From Pipra filicauda (Eukaryota > Chordata > Aves > Passeriformes > Pipridae), in assembly GCF_003945595.2 (NCBI RefSeq), contig NW_024104401.1:620001-684000 (forward strand): a stretch of DNA of 64,000 nt. The letters run 5' to 3'. Positions 11,201 to 23,200 of the stretch are shown here, one piece after another (positions within the stretch are counted from its first letter, which is position 1; each line of letters starts with the position of its first letter). The translations under genes and the position numbers were made by a program. The notes beneath the pieces were generated by a model. That model ran no database searches and was not told the DNA's origin. It saw only the letters and a program-made list of their open reading frames with translations.

Positions 11201-14200
11201 TCCATCCACAGCCCAAGTGTGGCCTTATCTCCAGGCGGGAGACAGGGGATATTTTGATAGACTGATAATTGCCTTATCTCCAGACAATTGATAGACCAAT
11301 TGCACGTGGGCTCACAGGGTGATGCCCTGAGGCTCCTTTTCTTCTTGTGCTGCACTTCCTGTGCTCCCTCCATGCCTGGAGTGGAGCTTCCCTGTGTCGC
11401 CTGTGTCAAGCCTGGCTGAGGGAGGGGGTTCCAACCTTTTCCAGCTTCTCTGGTATTTCTGATATGTGGGTACTATATGCCTTTGGCTCGGGGACTGACC
11501 TGTTTAATGGGGTGTAGGAAGTCAGGCATCAGGGTCTGGGGCAGTGTTTGGGGTGGGACAGAGTGAAAGACAACCCGTAGTGGGTTTGAATGCTGGCATC
11601 AGTGCCTGCTTACAGGGTGGATATTAGGGAAAGGGTCTTGCATCTGGGTGGGACCCTGGTTTCCATCACAGGGTAGTGACTCACTGCACCATCTTTTAAA
11701 GTTGCTTTGCTTTTAAATGTTCTCTCTTCTGTCCGTGCTTTAGCGAGAAACCAGAAAATTAGTACTTTGCTGGAAATGCAAACCACTATGCAAGGCTCAG
11801 GTGTAGAGAGGGAAGCCCTCAGAGCTCCCTCCATGCCTCCACAGGCTGGTTTTGGGCACACACATCTGCTGTAAGTCCTCTGTCCCCTGCTGCAAGTGCT
11901 GCAGGTGTTGCACAGCTCTGGTGTCTCAGTTTCTCTGTGCAAAATAAAATAAAAAAAAATAAATAAAAAAAAAAAGGAAATTTGGCTTTTGAGTTGGGTT
12001 GGTTTTGGCTGTGACCCTTGGACTGACTCTTCCCCATAGTCAGGAGGAGGAATAGACCCAGGAGTCCAGGTTTCCCTCTTCCTTTGCTTTTGGCATGCAC
12101 TTATCACCAGCTGTGGGTGATGCCCTGTGGGTACCTCGGGGGGGACCTGCCATAGCTGAGCACTCCTGTGTTTGCTCTTCTCACCGAGCTGAGGCTTCTC
12201 CACCCTCCCCAGGCCAGAGCCTGCTTTGGGCATCACTGAACTGTCACAGAACCATAGAATGGTTTGGGTTGGAAGGGACCTTAAAAACCATCCAGTTCCA
12301 AATCCGTCTTACCGGAGGTTATATGGATAAAACACAGCAAGGTGGGGGCTCAGGGCTTGGTGTCTCCCGAGCTTTGCTCATCAGAGCCAGCCTCTGAGTG
12401 CTGGTGGATAGCGATGACAAGCCTGGTACTATCAAAACCTGCCTTAGAGGCACTCTGAAGGTTTTGTCACTCGTATAAAAATGGACTGAACCTCACTGCC
12501 AGCCTCCTGCTGAGCTCCTGTCTGCAGACTGTTTTGCAGTGGTTGCTACTTGGACCTGTGTGATGATCTCCCAGACAAATCTGGAGTGACTTTGCTGATC
12601 CCTGTCTCTTTGAGAGCAAGTGCCCCAGGAGAAAAGCTTGTCCCTACGTTGGCAGTGCTGCGACTGCCGCGGTGCTCTGGGCTCCGTGTGCTGTGACGGG
12701 AGCCCCACTTGCTGCAAGCAGTGAGAGCTCATGAAAGCTTGGGTGGGTTTTAGTGCTGAGCAGCTTGGAAAAGCTGCAGCTGGCTGGAGAGCTGTGCTGG
12801 GCTTCGTTTCCTACAGTTCCTGTGACAAAGGAAGCAGATTCTGGGCTTGCAGATGTGGCTCTGCCAAGGGTGAGCAAGAAAATGGGGCTAAAAACGCTCT
12901 GTGAGGTGGAGAGGGTGTGCTTAGGGGATGTGCTGCCATGCCCTCTTCCTGGGTCACCCAGGTGGAGAGGTCTGCAATAGGGAGGATCACAGAGTCCTAG
13001 AACAGTTTGGGTTGGAAGGGACCCTAAGGATCATCTCCTTCCACCCCCTACCGTGGGCAGGGACACCTTCCACTAGCCCAGGTTGCTCCAAGCCCCGTCC
13101 AACCTGGCTTTGGACACTTCCAGGGATCCAGGGGCAGCCACAGCTTCTCTGGGCAACCTGTGCCAGGGCCTCCCCACCCTCCCAGGGAAGAATTCCTTCC
13201 CGATATCCCATCTAACCCTGCCCTCTTTCAGAACCCATGGAAAACCCTCTCCTGCTACAAGAGCCTGGCAAAGCTTGGGATGACTAACAGCTCCTAACAA
13301 GCAGAGGATAGTGGGGTCCCTCCCCGTGCCCCCTGGCCCACACCCAGCCCAGTGCCAGCCTGGGGCAGGAAATGCCATTGGCCACGTGTGGGCCACACAT
13401 GTGCCCTGGCTGTGTTTACCTTCCTTCCAAACCTCCTCCAGACACATCTGGGCTGCTGCCCAAGCGTGAGGGAGGGCAGGGTAGTGTCCTGCACGGGCTG
13501 TGACACGTGGCAAGACTGTCTCCTGCACATCTGGCTTCCCACAAGGGTGTGCTGGGTGGAATATTCCTGCCACCACTGGCCTTCGAGTCCTGGTGGGTCT
13601 CCATCCACCTGCCTGTGGAGGAGTGCAGGATGAATCCTCCTAGACCCCTGCTGGACATTCACCATCCCTGCACTGGTGCAGTTAGGAAGGTTAGATCCAA
13701 GATCCCCATCTGTGCCAGGGACTGGTCCTGGGAAACCCACTGCAGCTGACCCTGCTGGAGCAGGGGCTTGGCTTAGGAGGTCTCCCCAGGTCCTTTCCCA
13801 CCACTGGTGCTGGTCACACCAGGTTCCTTCCCAGTGCTCCACTGCAGGGCAGCTGGCACAGGTCTCACTGGGCAATCTCACTGCTGTCAGTGTTAAATTA
13901 GCTTTTTTGTTCATCTCCTCGTGTTTTGTTGTTGCCATGGGCCAGAGCTGCAGGGGTCTGGGCCTGAAGCAACTGATGCAGTGAAAGGAGTCAAGTTTAA
14001 ATCTGTCCCTGGGTGAGGTCCTGCAGGACTGTGTGGGATGAACGTTTGCAGCAGCAGGTTGGAGAGGCTGGCATGGGCTTTGGGGATGCCAGAGCTCTCC
14101 TGGGCGTTTCTGTGCTCCTTGGGAAATACTGGGTGACTTTTCCTAACAGGTTTATAACCTGTGGCTTTGGCATTTGTCTGTTTTACTTGGATGGCATGAG

Positions 14201-17200
14201 CCTGCTCTGCTTGGCAAAATGCCTTTGTTAAACAGCTGGGGCAAAGGCTGGTGCTAATTTGACAGGGTTTGGGATCAGATCCAAGAGGAAGACAGTTGTG
14301 CATGGCTTGGTGTTGCTGGAGGAGCTGGGAGCTCCTGGTTTTTTGGTGCCAGGCATCTCTGGAGCCAGTTCAAAGGGCAATGCTTGCCGTGGGCAAAGCC
14401 TGGCACCTCCCACCAGTGTAACCCAGCCCGTGAGAGCACAACTGACTCTGGGGTTGTCACCAATAACCCTTTTTTTTTCAGTGCCAAATCCATGCCAGAG
14501 GCAAGGGATGTGTGACAAGCAAAAAGTGGAGAGATTGGATTGCTTTGCTCTTTTTCCCTTCTTTCTCCTGCTTGAGGGCTTTCCTCCACTGCAGGGCTTA
14601 GAAACCCCCTTGCAGAGGCAAGAAAGCCCCCAAGGGGGGACGAAAATGTTACTGATCCTGTCTGGCATCTTCCCTGGCTGAATGAAAGCCTTTTCAGTCT
14701 TTGGGGATCACACCAGTGCAGGAAACCTCCTCCAGTGCTCTCATGGTGCTGGGGTTCAGGACAGAGCTGGATTTTCCCCTCCTATCTTAAAACTTACACA
14801 CAGAGAGCCCTTATCCAAGCACTTTGAAAATAGAAATTATCACCAAATTGCTTCAGCAAGCACCTGGAATTTGTCTAGTATTGCAGATGACTTTTCTCGT
14901 GGTCTTTTTCGTGGAATTACGGAATCATTAAGGTTGGGAAAGACTTCTGTGATCATCAAGTCCAACCATTAATCCAGCACTGCCAAGCCCACCACTAAAT
15001 CATGTCCCCAAGCACCACATCGTCGTGTTAATTCCCATTTATTCTCAAGGATGCACAGCAGGAGGCTGGAAAAACTGGGCACAAACAGCAAAAGTGCATC
15101 GTCCTTTTCTCTGCAGTTGTTTCTATTGCTGGGGGTACATTATAGCTTGGATACGTGTTGGACCTGTTTCCTGTTGGATGCTGTAAGCCCACAGCAGCTC
15201 TCCCCAGCTCTCCCTGCAGATGCTGCTGGCGGGCACTGGGAGAGAGCTGGAGACCACACGTTCCCGGGATGTGCGTCCTTTCAAATCACTCACTGCCCTT
15301 TGGGAGCTTTGTTTTGGAAGAACTCGTTCCTTTTTGAAACCCCCTGCCAGCCTGCCTCGTTTCAATGCTTCAGAGGGGAGTCAGCACTTCAAAAGAAATC
15401 AGATTTAAAAAAAGAGCCGATGTTTCATTTTGAAATTATTCCGCTCCATGAAGTGTAAATTGAAGCCAGACCCACGGTCCAGATGGGCTCGGGGTGTTTG
15501 AACTTGGGGATCACATGGCAGTCATGTGAGAAGGCTTTTTGTTTGGTGACTCCTTGCCTTTCCCAGAGGTCTCAGATCCCCTGGCCTGGCTGATCCACCT
15601 CTGAGGGCACAGGATGGGAGAGGGCAGAAGATGTGACTGATGGAGAAGGTGGAGGTGCTGCCTGAGCATCGAGTTTTTGGGGAGGCTGAAGTATCCCAGC
15701 TCTCTCACCGACAGAGATCGAGGATAATTCTGCTTCGTGGCCTCAGAGCATTCTCCCCACTGCTCTTTGTGTCACCTTGTGCAAGGCCTTCAGCTAATTC
15801 CCTTTGCCCTACCTTTGTCCCTGCCCTGCCTGCTGACAGCCTGTGTGGGCGGGCCCTTGTCCCACGTAGAAATACATCCCAGGGATGTTTTGGCCCAAAC
15901 TGGGTTTTAATACAAACATGCCAAGCCATCAGGGGGAATGCCTTTGCATACTGATGGTTTGATGCAAAGCAAACTGTCTCATGGCAGCGGTTTCACGTGG
16001 AACTTTTTGGGGTTTTGAATTATTTTGGCTTTGAACTTGGTGTTCCCAGGGAACAAACCTTTAAAACCTTTTGATGGTGGAGCGAGAGCTTCTGCCATGG
16101 AGAAAATTAAACGTACGGTCAGGCTTGGGGTGGTTTGCATTGCATGAGCTCTGTAGGGATATGTTCCCTGCCTGCCTGGGTTGGGAAAAGCCCAGCTTAA
16201 GTTTGTAGGCTGTGGGGGAGAAAAGAAGGGAAGATGGATCTTGAAAGGAGTGGTGCAAGAAATCCGTGGTGGTGGGAGCTTTGCTTTGTAGAAAGGCCAG
16301 TGAGTGTCTAATGGGAGAGCTGTCAGGGAACTTTCCTACCACTCCCCCAAATTCAGAGGAGTTTTCCCCTTTGGATCCACCCAAGGTCACACAGCACCAT
16401 CTGACCCACCAGGGCAGGCAGTGATCCCTGCTGGGATGTGGATCCCACGGGATAGGTGAGCTCTGTCTGACTTTGGGGCGCTGTGGGAGCTCGTGGTGGT
16501 GGCAGAGGTGGGTGGTTCCTACATGGGGGCTGCTTTGAGCTTTATCTGTGTGGGGTTTTTTTGTTGAGCTGGCACAAAAACATGCCTTGAAATTGTCCTG
16601 AGTTTGGACTGAGGTTTTTCAGTGAGAATCAGCAGATGAAGTACCACGTCGGGGATGTCCCTGGGAGCCTCCCTCCTCCTTCCTGTTCCCTGAACAACCA
16701 GTTCTCTGTGTGTCCTCTGATGCCCAAGGTCCTGCGACCAGGGCAGGAGGAGGTTTCATGTTGGTTGCACCCAAGGGTGTTGCCTTGAAGGCCTCTGGGA
16801 ATGAAGCATGAGGCAGCACGTGAATCAGCCTGGGGAGGTCATGGCAACGAGTCCTGGCAGCTGAGAGCTGCTCAGGTGTCCTGGGAGAGTCGTGGACACC
16901 AACCCTCTGACCTGCTTCTGAGCAGCCAAAGGGAGAAAAAAAATATGGGTAATTTGGTGGCATCTGGGGTGGCTTGGAAAGGTTTGCCTCCATCCTTCTT
17001 CAGCCCTGAAGGGCAGGAGAGCTGAGAGAGCACCCCACTGGGGTGGCTTGAAGCAAACTCCAGCTCTACCAGCCTCTAACCTGCAGAGTTATTGCTGTAT
17101 TGGGTGTTGTTTCCCAGCCTGGCCATCCCAGAAGCACTTAGCTCCCCTCTACCCTTTGCATCTCTGCCTCAGACCTTGGCAGAAGTGAGGTTTCCCAGAA

Positions 17201-20200
17201 ATGGGATCAAGCAGGGAAAAAAATCTCTGGGAGGAAGCCTTGGGCAAGTTGTGCATGGCTCTGTCATGGGCTCTGTGCCAGTTCCCACTGGTCTCTCCTC
17301 CCTCCAAGCCAAGTCCACGGGCTCTGGATGGTGTAGTGTGGCTGCATGAGCAACCCTGGGGTGGGCAGGAGGAGGGAGAGGCTCCTGGCTTGCCTCTTCC
17401 ACACTGATTTCTTGCCTTCTCTCTTGCAGCCACAGCTCCAAAGGCTGGCAGCTGCCTGCTGGATCAGCCCAGAGCCCCAGGGGGGAACAGACACACGGAC
17501 CTGCAGGTCGACAGGGAGCCGTTTCCTGAGGGGGAACTGCTGCTCCAGGTAATTTGGTCATTTGGGGTCTTCCCAAGCAGCTCTGGAGCATGTGCTCCCA
17601 TCTGTGGAGCAAGGAGAGACCCTGCCTTGCCTGGAGCTGCTTCCCTGTGATTTCTGCAGGCACTGAGCACCCAGGGACAGAGACCAGTGACACTGCCTGG
17701 CTGGGACAGGTCCAGGTCCCCATCCCACCATTCCCTCTCATCCCCACTACCATTTTCTGCCCCTTTGGTTACACTACAGCTCGTGGACTCAAGCTCCATC
17801 CCAGCCAAGAGGTTCAGAGATATCCTATGGTGGTGTAGGGATTGATCCCTCATTAGTCTCCGGGGTGGTGTGTTCCTGATGTTCTGGCAAATGCCGAGAG
17901 GAGAATGGTGATAGCTCAGGATAAAACCTCCCCCAGGAACTCTTTGCTCCACCTGGGGCGTTGCATGAGCTCTGTAGGGATATGTTCCCTGCCTGCCTGG
18001 GTTGGGAAAAGCCCAGCTTAAGTCTGTAGGTTGTGGGGGAGAAAAGAAGGGAAGATGGATCTTGAAAGGAGTGGTGCAAAAAATCCGTGGTGGTGGGAGC
18101 TTTGCTTTGTAGAAAGGCCAGTGAGTGTCTAATGGGAGAGCTGTCAGGGAACTCCAGAGCACGAGGGGCTGGTGAACCAGCTACCCCAGAATGCTCTTGG
18201 TTTGGGCTGCCATTTATAGATGTGAGCTGGAAGAAACTGGGATGGAAAGGTCACATGGAAAGGCTGGTTGCTGAATAAACACCTGGGCATGTCAGCTTAG
18301 CAACCCTGCCCTTGGGGGCAGGGCAGGTCTGTACCAGACCCTTAACTGCTCCCTGTTCCTGTCATTGCCTGTGCCTGTGCTTTCACAGAATCCCAGAACA
18401 GTTTGGGCTGGAAGGGACCTTAAACCCCATCTCATTCCATCCCCCGCCACAGTCAGAAACACCTCCCACTATCCCAGGTTGCTCCAAGCCCTGTCCAACC
18501 TGGCCTTGGACACTTCCAGGGACGGGGCAGCCACAGCTTCTCTGGGCAACCTGTGGCAGAGCCTTCCCACCCTCCCAGGGAAGAATTTCTTCCCAATGTC
18601 CCATCCAACCCTGCTCTCTGGCAGTGGGAAGCCATTCCCCCTTGTCCTATCCGTACATACCCTTTACAGAGTGCCTCTCCAGCTCTCTTGGAGACTTTCT
18701 GGGCCTTCACTCCTCTTCTGCCACCTCTCCAAACACCAGCAGATGGATGCTTGGCTCCTTGAAGTCTGCCTTCAGTCCCTTCAGCCCAGAGCTGTGGGGG
18801 CGGGCGGGTGGGAGCAGAGCCCCAGCATGAGGCTCCGTGTGGGATTTTGGCGAGGCAGCGACTCCTGGGAGCTCAGTGTGACTTCTGGCCGTGGACCTCA
18901 GACCACACGAGGGCTCCCACGTGGGCTCCGGTCCCAGCTGCCTGCACGTGTGACAGTCACGGAGGAACAGCTGGAATAACACCATGGGGAGCCCGTGGTT
19001 GCCCCAGTCCCACGATGGAGCTGCTCCTGAGCCCTCTCCAGAGGTTTGGAGTTGGACCATCTGATGGCAATTTGTTGATCCACCAGAGCCTTGGCAGCCT
19101 CGGGTGATTGAAGGCATCTGGAGAGCTTATGAGGTGTGAGTGTGACAGAAATCCCCCACTGAGCTGCCTGGTGGCTGGTTTTTTTTTTTCCCAAAGAGCA
19201 TTTTAATCAGATATTGTAATTTGCAGAAAGCTCTGACTCAAGGCCCCTCGGGGGGCTGCAGCACACAAAGGGAAGGATCAGTCCCTCAGCAAGCTGGATG
19301 TGTATGTTAGGTTTCCATTTAGGGTGCTCTTTTCCTAATTTCTCTCCATCTGTTCACTAATAAATATATTACAGACAAGAGCAAGGGGCAAGAGTTACTG
19401 TCTAATGCAGTGCTTTGCTTTTGGTGGAAATCAGTCTGAAATGGTCACCAGGTATCTCTGGATCTTCATCTTGCCTCGTTTACTGGGTGTTCACTGGATG
19501 TGTGAGCTCCCCTCCCTTTACCCCAGCCATGATCCTCTAGAGTTTTGGAACAGTTTCCCTAATTTGTAGTGAGGCCCTGGCACAGGTTGCCCAGGGAAGC
19601 TGTGGCTGCCCCATCCCTGCAAGTGTTCAAGGCCAAGTTGGACAGGGCTTGAAGAAACCTGGGCTAGTAGAAGGTGTCCCTGCCCGTGGCAGGGGTTTGG
19701 AACAAGGTGGGCTTTAAGGTCCCTTCCAACCCAGACCACTCTGGGATTCTTTGATGTGTCAGGGCCTTCACAAATCTGGGATCTGATATTCCAGATTTTC
19801 CCACCTCTTTTTATTTCAAGGTGGGTGTTGGTTTTAGCTGCATCACCATCTTTGAATGATGTTGGTGACTGGGTTTGGTCCTACTTTGTGTCTGTTGTGA
19901 CGAGTTGTTCGTGTACCCTCGGAGCCAAGAGTGGCAGAGATGCCCTCGGGTGCTAAGGGTTAAAAAGCAGGTTTTGGAGGGGAGGAAGTGACTGGAGACA
20001 GTATGGGGAGAAGACATGGAAAAATAAGCTTGTATAACCTCTATTTTGGATGAAGAGCAAGGCTTGAAGTGTCTTTGGATGTCATCCTTAAAATTAATGA
20101 GTGGATAAATAGGTCAGGTCAGGGAGTGACTGGAGTTTGGTTGCTATCTTTGAAGGCTTTGTTAGCTTGAACTGACTCCAGGCTTATCCAGGAGTCTGCA

Positions 20201-23200
20201 GGCTCCTGAATGGCTCAGAGCAGCCCTTCTTCCCCCTACACACCCATTGCTGCTCGTTATTGAAGTTGTAAGCAGGTTTTGTTAGAGGAAATCACAGAAT
20301 CATAGAATATCCTGAGTTGGAAGGGACCCACAAGGATCATCCTGTCCAAAGCAGAGCCCCAGAAGAGTGTAGCTGTACCCAGCTGGTGCAGCTGGAGAGG
20401 AGGAAACCAACTCTAGATCTTCCATGAAACCTCTTCTTAGCTGGTCCCTCTTGGTGCAGGAGCTGCCCTGCAGTGAGAGGCCTTCCATGACGGGTTTGGA
20501 GAAAGTGGTCAGTCCATCCCAGATCACTGCTCATGCTGGGGACAAAAAGACCAACAGAATTAAGTCCTGTGTGGTTACCAGATGCTTTCCTTCTTGGTGG
20601 GGTTCCTTGTTGATGAAGAAGGTCCCTTCCTGTCCCCCTGATGCTGAAGAAACACCTGAGGAATTCCGTCTTTCAGCAGCTGGGTTGAAGCTGGGGAGGG
20701 TAACTCTGGCTCAACTTCTGCTTTCAGGCACTCAATGGCTTTGTCATCGCTGTGACAGGAGATGGCTACATCTTCTACATCTCCCCTACAGTGCAGGACT
20801 ACCTGGGCTTCCATCAGGTGGGTACTGTGTTTTCCTGGCATGCAGGTGGATGCACTGCTTGTCTGGGAAGGAGGTGCTGACAGCCATGCTGGCATGGCTA
20901 TTTCTTCTCCCTTCCCAGCTCCCTTGGGTCCCTTCTGATGCACATTCCCAAATGAGTCACGTTCTCTGGGGGCTGTGAAAGCCAAGAAGTGTGTTTGTGA
21001 CTTTAGTGGGAACAGATGCCAGCTGAGCCGTGGCAGCTCTGTGTCCTCTTGCCTTTGTGTATGAGAGGGGTGTGAGATATTCCTTGTATCGTCCTGCTGG
21101 GCACACATGCCCTCACTTAGAGGGCTGAGGGAATCTCACCAACAAGCAGTGTCAGTGCCCTGAAGGACTGTGAGTTACATGGGATGCCAAGGAAAAGCAG
21201 GCCTCTCCCCACATCCACCCTCTTACCTCTGATTCCCCCCAAAATCCAGCTCCTTTGGCCAAAGGACTGAGGCAACAGGAGGGTTGTGAGGCTGCTAAAC
21301 CTGTTTCATTGCAGGGATTCCTGGAGGACCCGTGGAGACTCATGGTGTTTGCTTCTTCTTCCTCTCTTTGCACCCTTTCCAAGCTCCCTGGGATCCTCAT
21401 GGCTGATGTCCTAAGTCAAAACTGCTGTCAGGCAGCAGCTTCTCAAAGTATGCCTGGTTAAGCAGGGGACTCTCATGCAACATGTTCCTGAGGGCAGGGA
21501 CCTGGCAGACGATGGCCTATGCTGCCCGTGGGCTTGGCAGGACCTCTGGGATACAGATTCCCATGGGTTTCGAGTAAACAAAACCTCCAAAACCCTTTTT
21601 TAAAACAGCAAACTCCCCTGCCTAAGTCTGAAAACAAAAAAAATTGTTCGGTTTGGTCAAAATGTACTTAAAATTGTTTTTTACATTGATCCTGTGGAAT
21701 AAATTTGCGGAGAACCAGGGATGGCAATGCAGGAGAGAGCTTTGTGTGCTGTTGCAGACCAGCATCTTTTACTCCACAAGCCAATCCCCTCGGGCACTCC
21801 ACAGCCTGTCTGGTGCTGTGTCTGAATTTGGTCCTGAGAAGACACTGCAAGTTAACATGGGTTCGGCCCACAGATGGGCAGCACACCTTCCCAAGGAGCA
21901 GGGGCTCCTGTGGCAGGGGAAGGAGCTGGAGTTTCAGCATTCCCTTTAAGGACTGAGAGCCAGAGCCAGGGTGAAACATCCAAGGAAGGGCTGAATAACA
22001 CTAGGAGAACCTCAGCCTTGACAGTGTGGGGAAGAGGCTAGAAGGCTCTGCTTGGCTATGGCTGGGGAGTGCCAGGGAAGCAGGGAGTGTGTGGTCCTGA
22101 GCAGCCAGGGTTACCTGGACATCTCCCTTTCTACTGCTTCTAGAAACCTCTGAGCCATCCCCGGGCAGACCCCCTCTCTGCTCCCTTTCCCTCCTTCCTG
22201 AGCCATGCCTAAAAACACAGCCAGTCCTGCTCCTTGCTGCCCAGCACACGAAGCTGGTGGTGTTTGCCTGTTCCTTACACTCCGTCACTCCACTTTTAGC
22301 AGCCACGAAGGAAAACCCCGGGCCGTGTCCTCCTCCAGACACCTCTGCCAGGCTGTCCAGGAGCTGAGGCTCTTCCCTTGTGTCATTCCAGTCGGATCTC
22401 ATCTACCAGAGCGTGTACGAGCTGATCCACGCGGACGACAGAGCCGCCTTCCGCCGCCAGCTGCACAGGCCCCCGGCGCGCGCAGCCGACGGTGAGCGCC
22501 GGCTGATCCCTGCGGGAACACCCCGGCTCCAGCGGGTCTGAGCTGTGAGCTCAAGGTGTGCAGCACAGCTTGGAAAGCTTCCTTTTCCCTTGGGTTTTCC
22601 AGCCGTTCCCACTGAGCAGCCACCGCTGGCTGGATGCAGCGCCACGTCCAGCCCCCAGCACGTCCGTCCTGAGGAGCAATCCCTCACGGAGAGGAGCTTC
22701 ACCTGCCGCTTCCGCTGCTTGCTGGATAACTCCTCAGGATTTCTGGTAAGGCAGCCCCACGCTGGGACATCCCTCTGCTCCCCTTCTGCCCACAGCGTGT
22801 TCCCTCAGGGCCACTCGTGTCCCACAGGGGTGGAAGCACAGCCGGTTCCCACCACCCTGTTTGCTTCACTCCCACATGTTCTAATCCCCCCCCTTAGGCC
22901 TTGAATTTCCGTGGGCGCCTGAAGTTCCTTCTCGGGCAGCAGAAGTCGGCATCAGACAAGTCCCCCGTTGCTCTCTTTGCCATTGCAACACTCCTCCAGC
23001 CGCTCTCCATCCTGGAACTTCAGACCAAGACGCTGATCTTCCAGACAAAGCACAAGCTGGACTTCACTCCTATGGCCTGTGATTCCCGGTAGGCCATCTC
23101 TCACCTTCCCCATGGCAAAATCCCTGGTGCTGGACAGAAAATTAGACCCTGTGGGAACAAGGAATGTCTGAGCCAGCTCCCAGGGCAAGGTGCCTGATGC

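Larger units (their letters stand above)
8424..17429 (+). other. AHR2 intron 2
   Basis: About 9 kb, GT-AG. It carries an AT-rich block (9225-9545), CR1 fragments (9546-9655, 12243-12312, 12986-13235, 14914-15010), an A-rich run (about 11940-11977) and the first copy of a 193-bp direct repeat (16140-16332). No further coding exon found. Confidence 0.75.
17549..20727 (+). other. AHR2 intron 3
   Basis: 3.2 kb, GT-AG. It holds the second copy of the 193-bp repeat (17961-18153), an antisense CR1 (18386-18720), a sense CR1 (19545-19755) and a short antisense CR1 tail (20287-20345). No exon seen. Confidence 0.75.
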
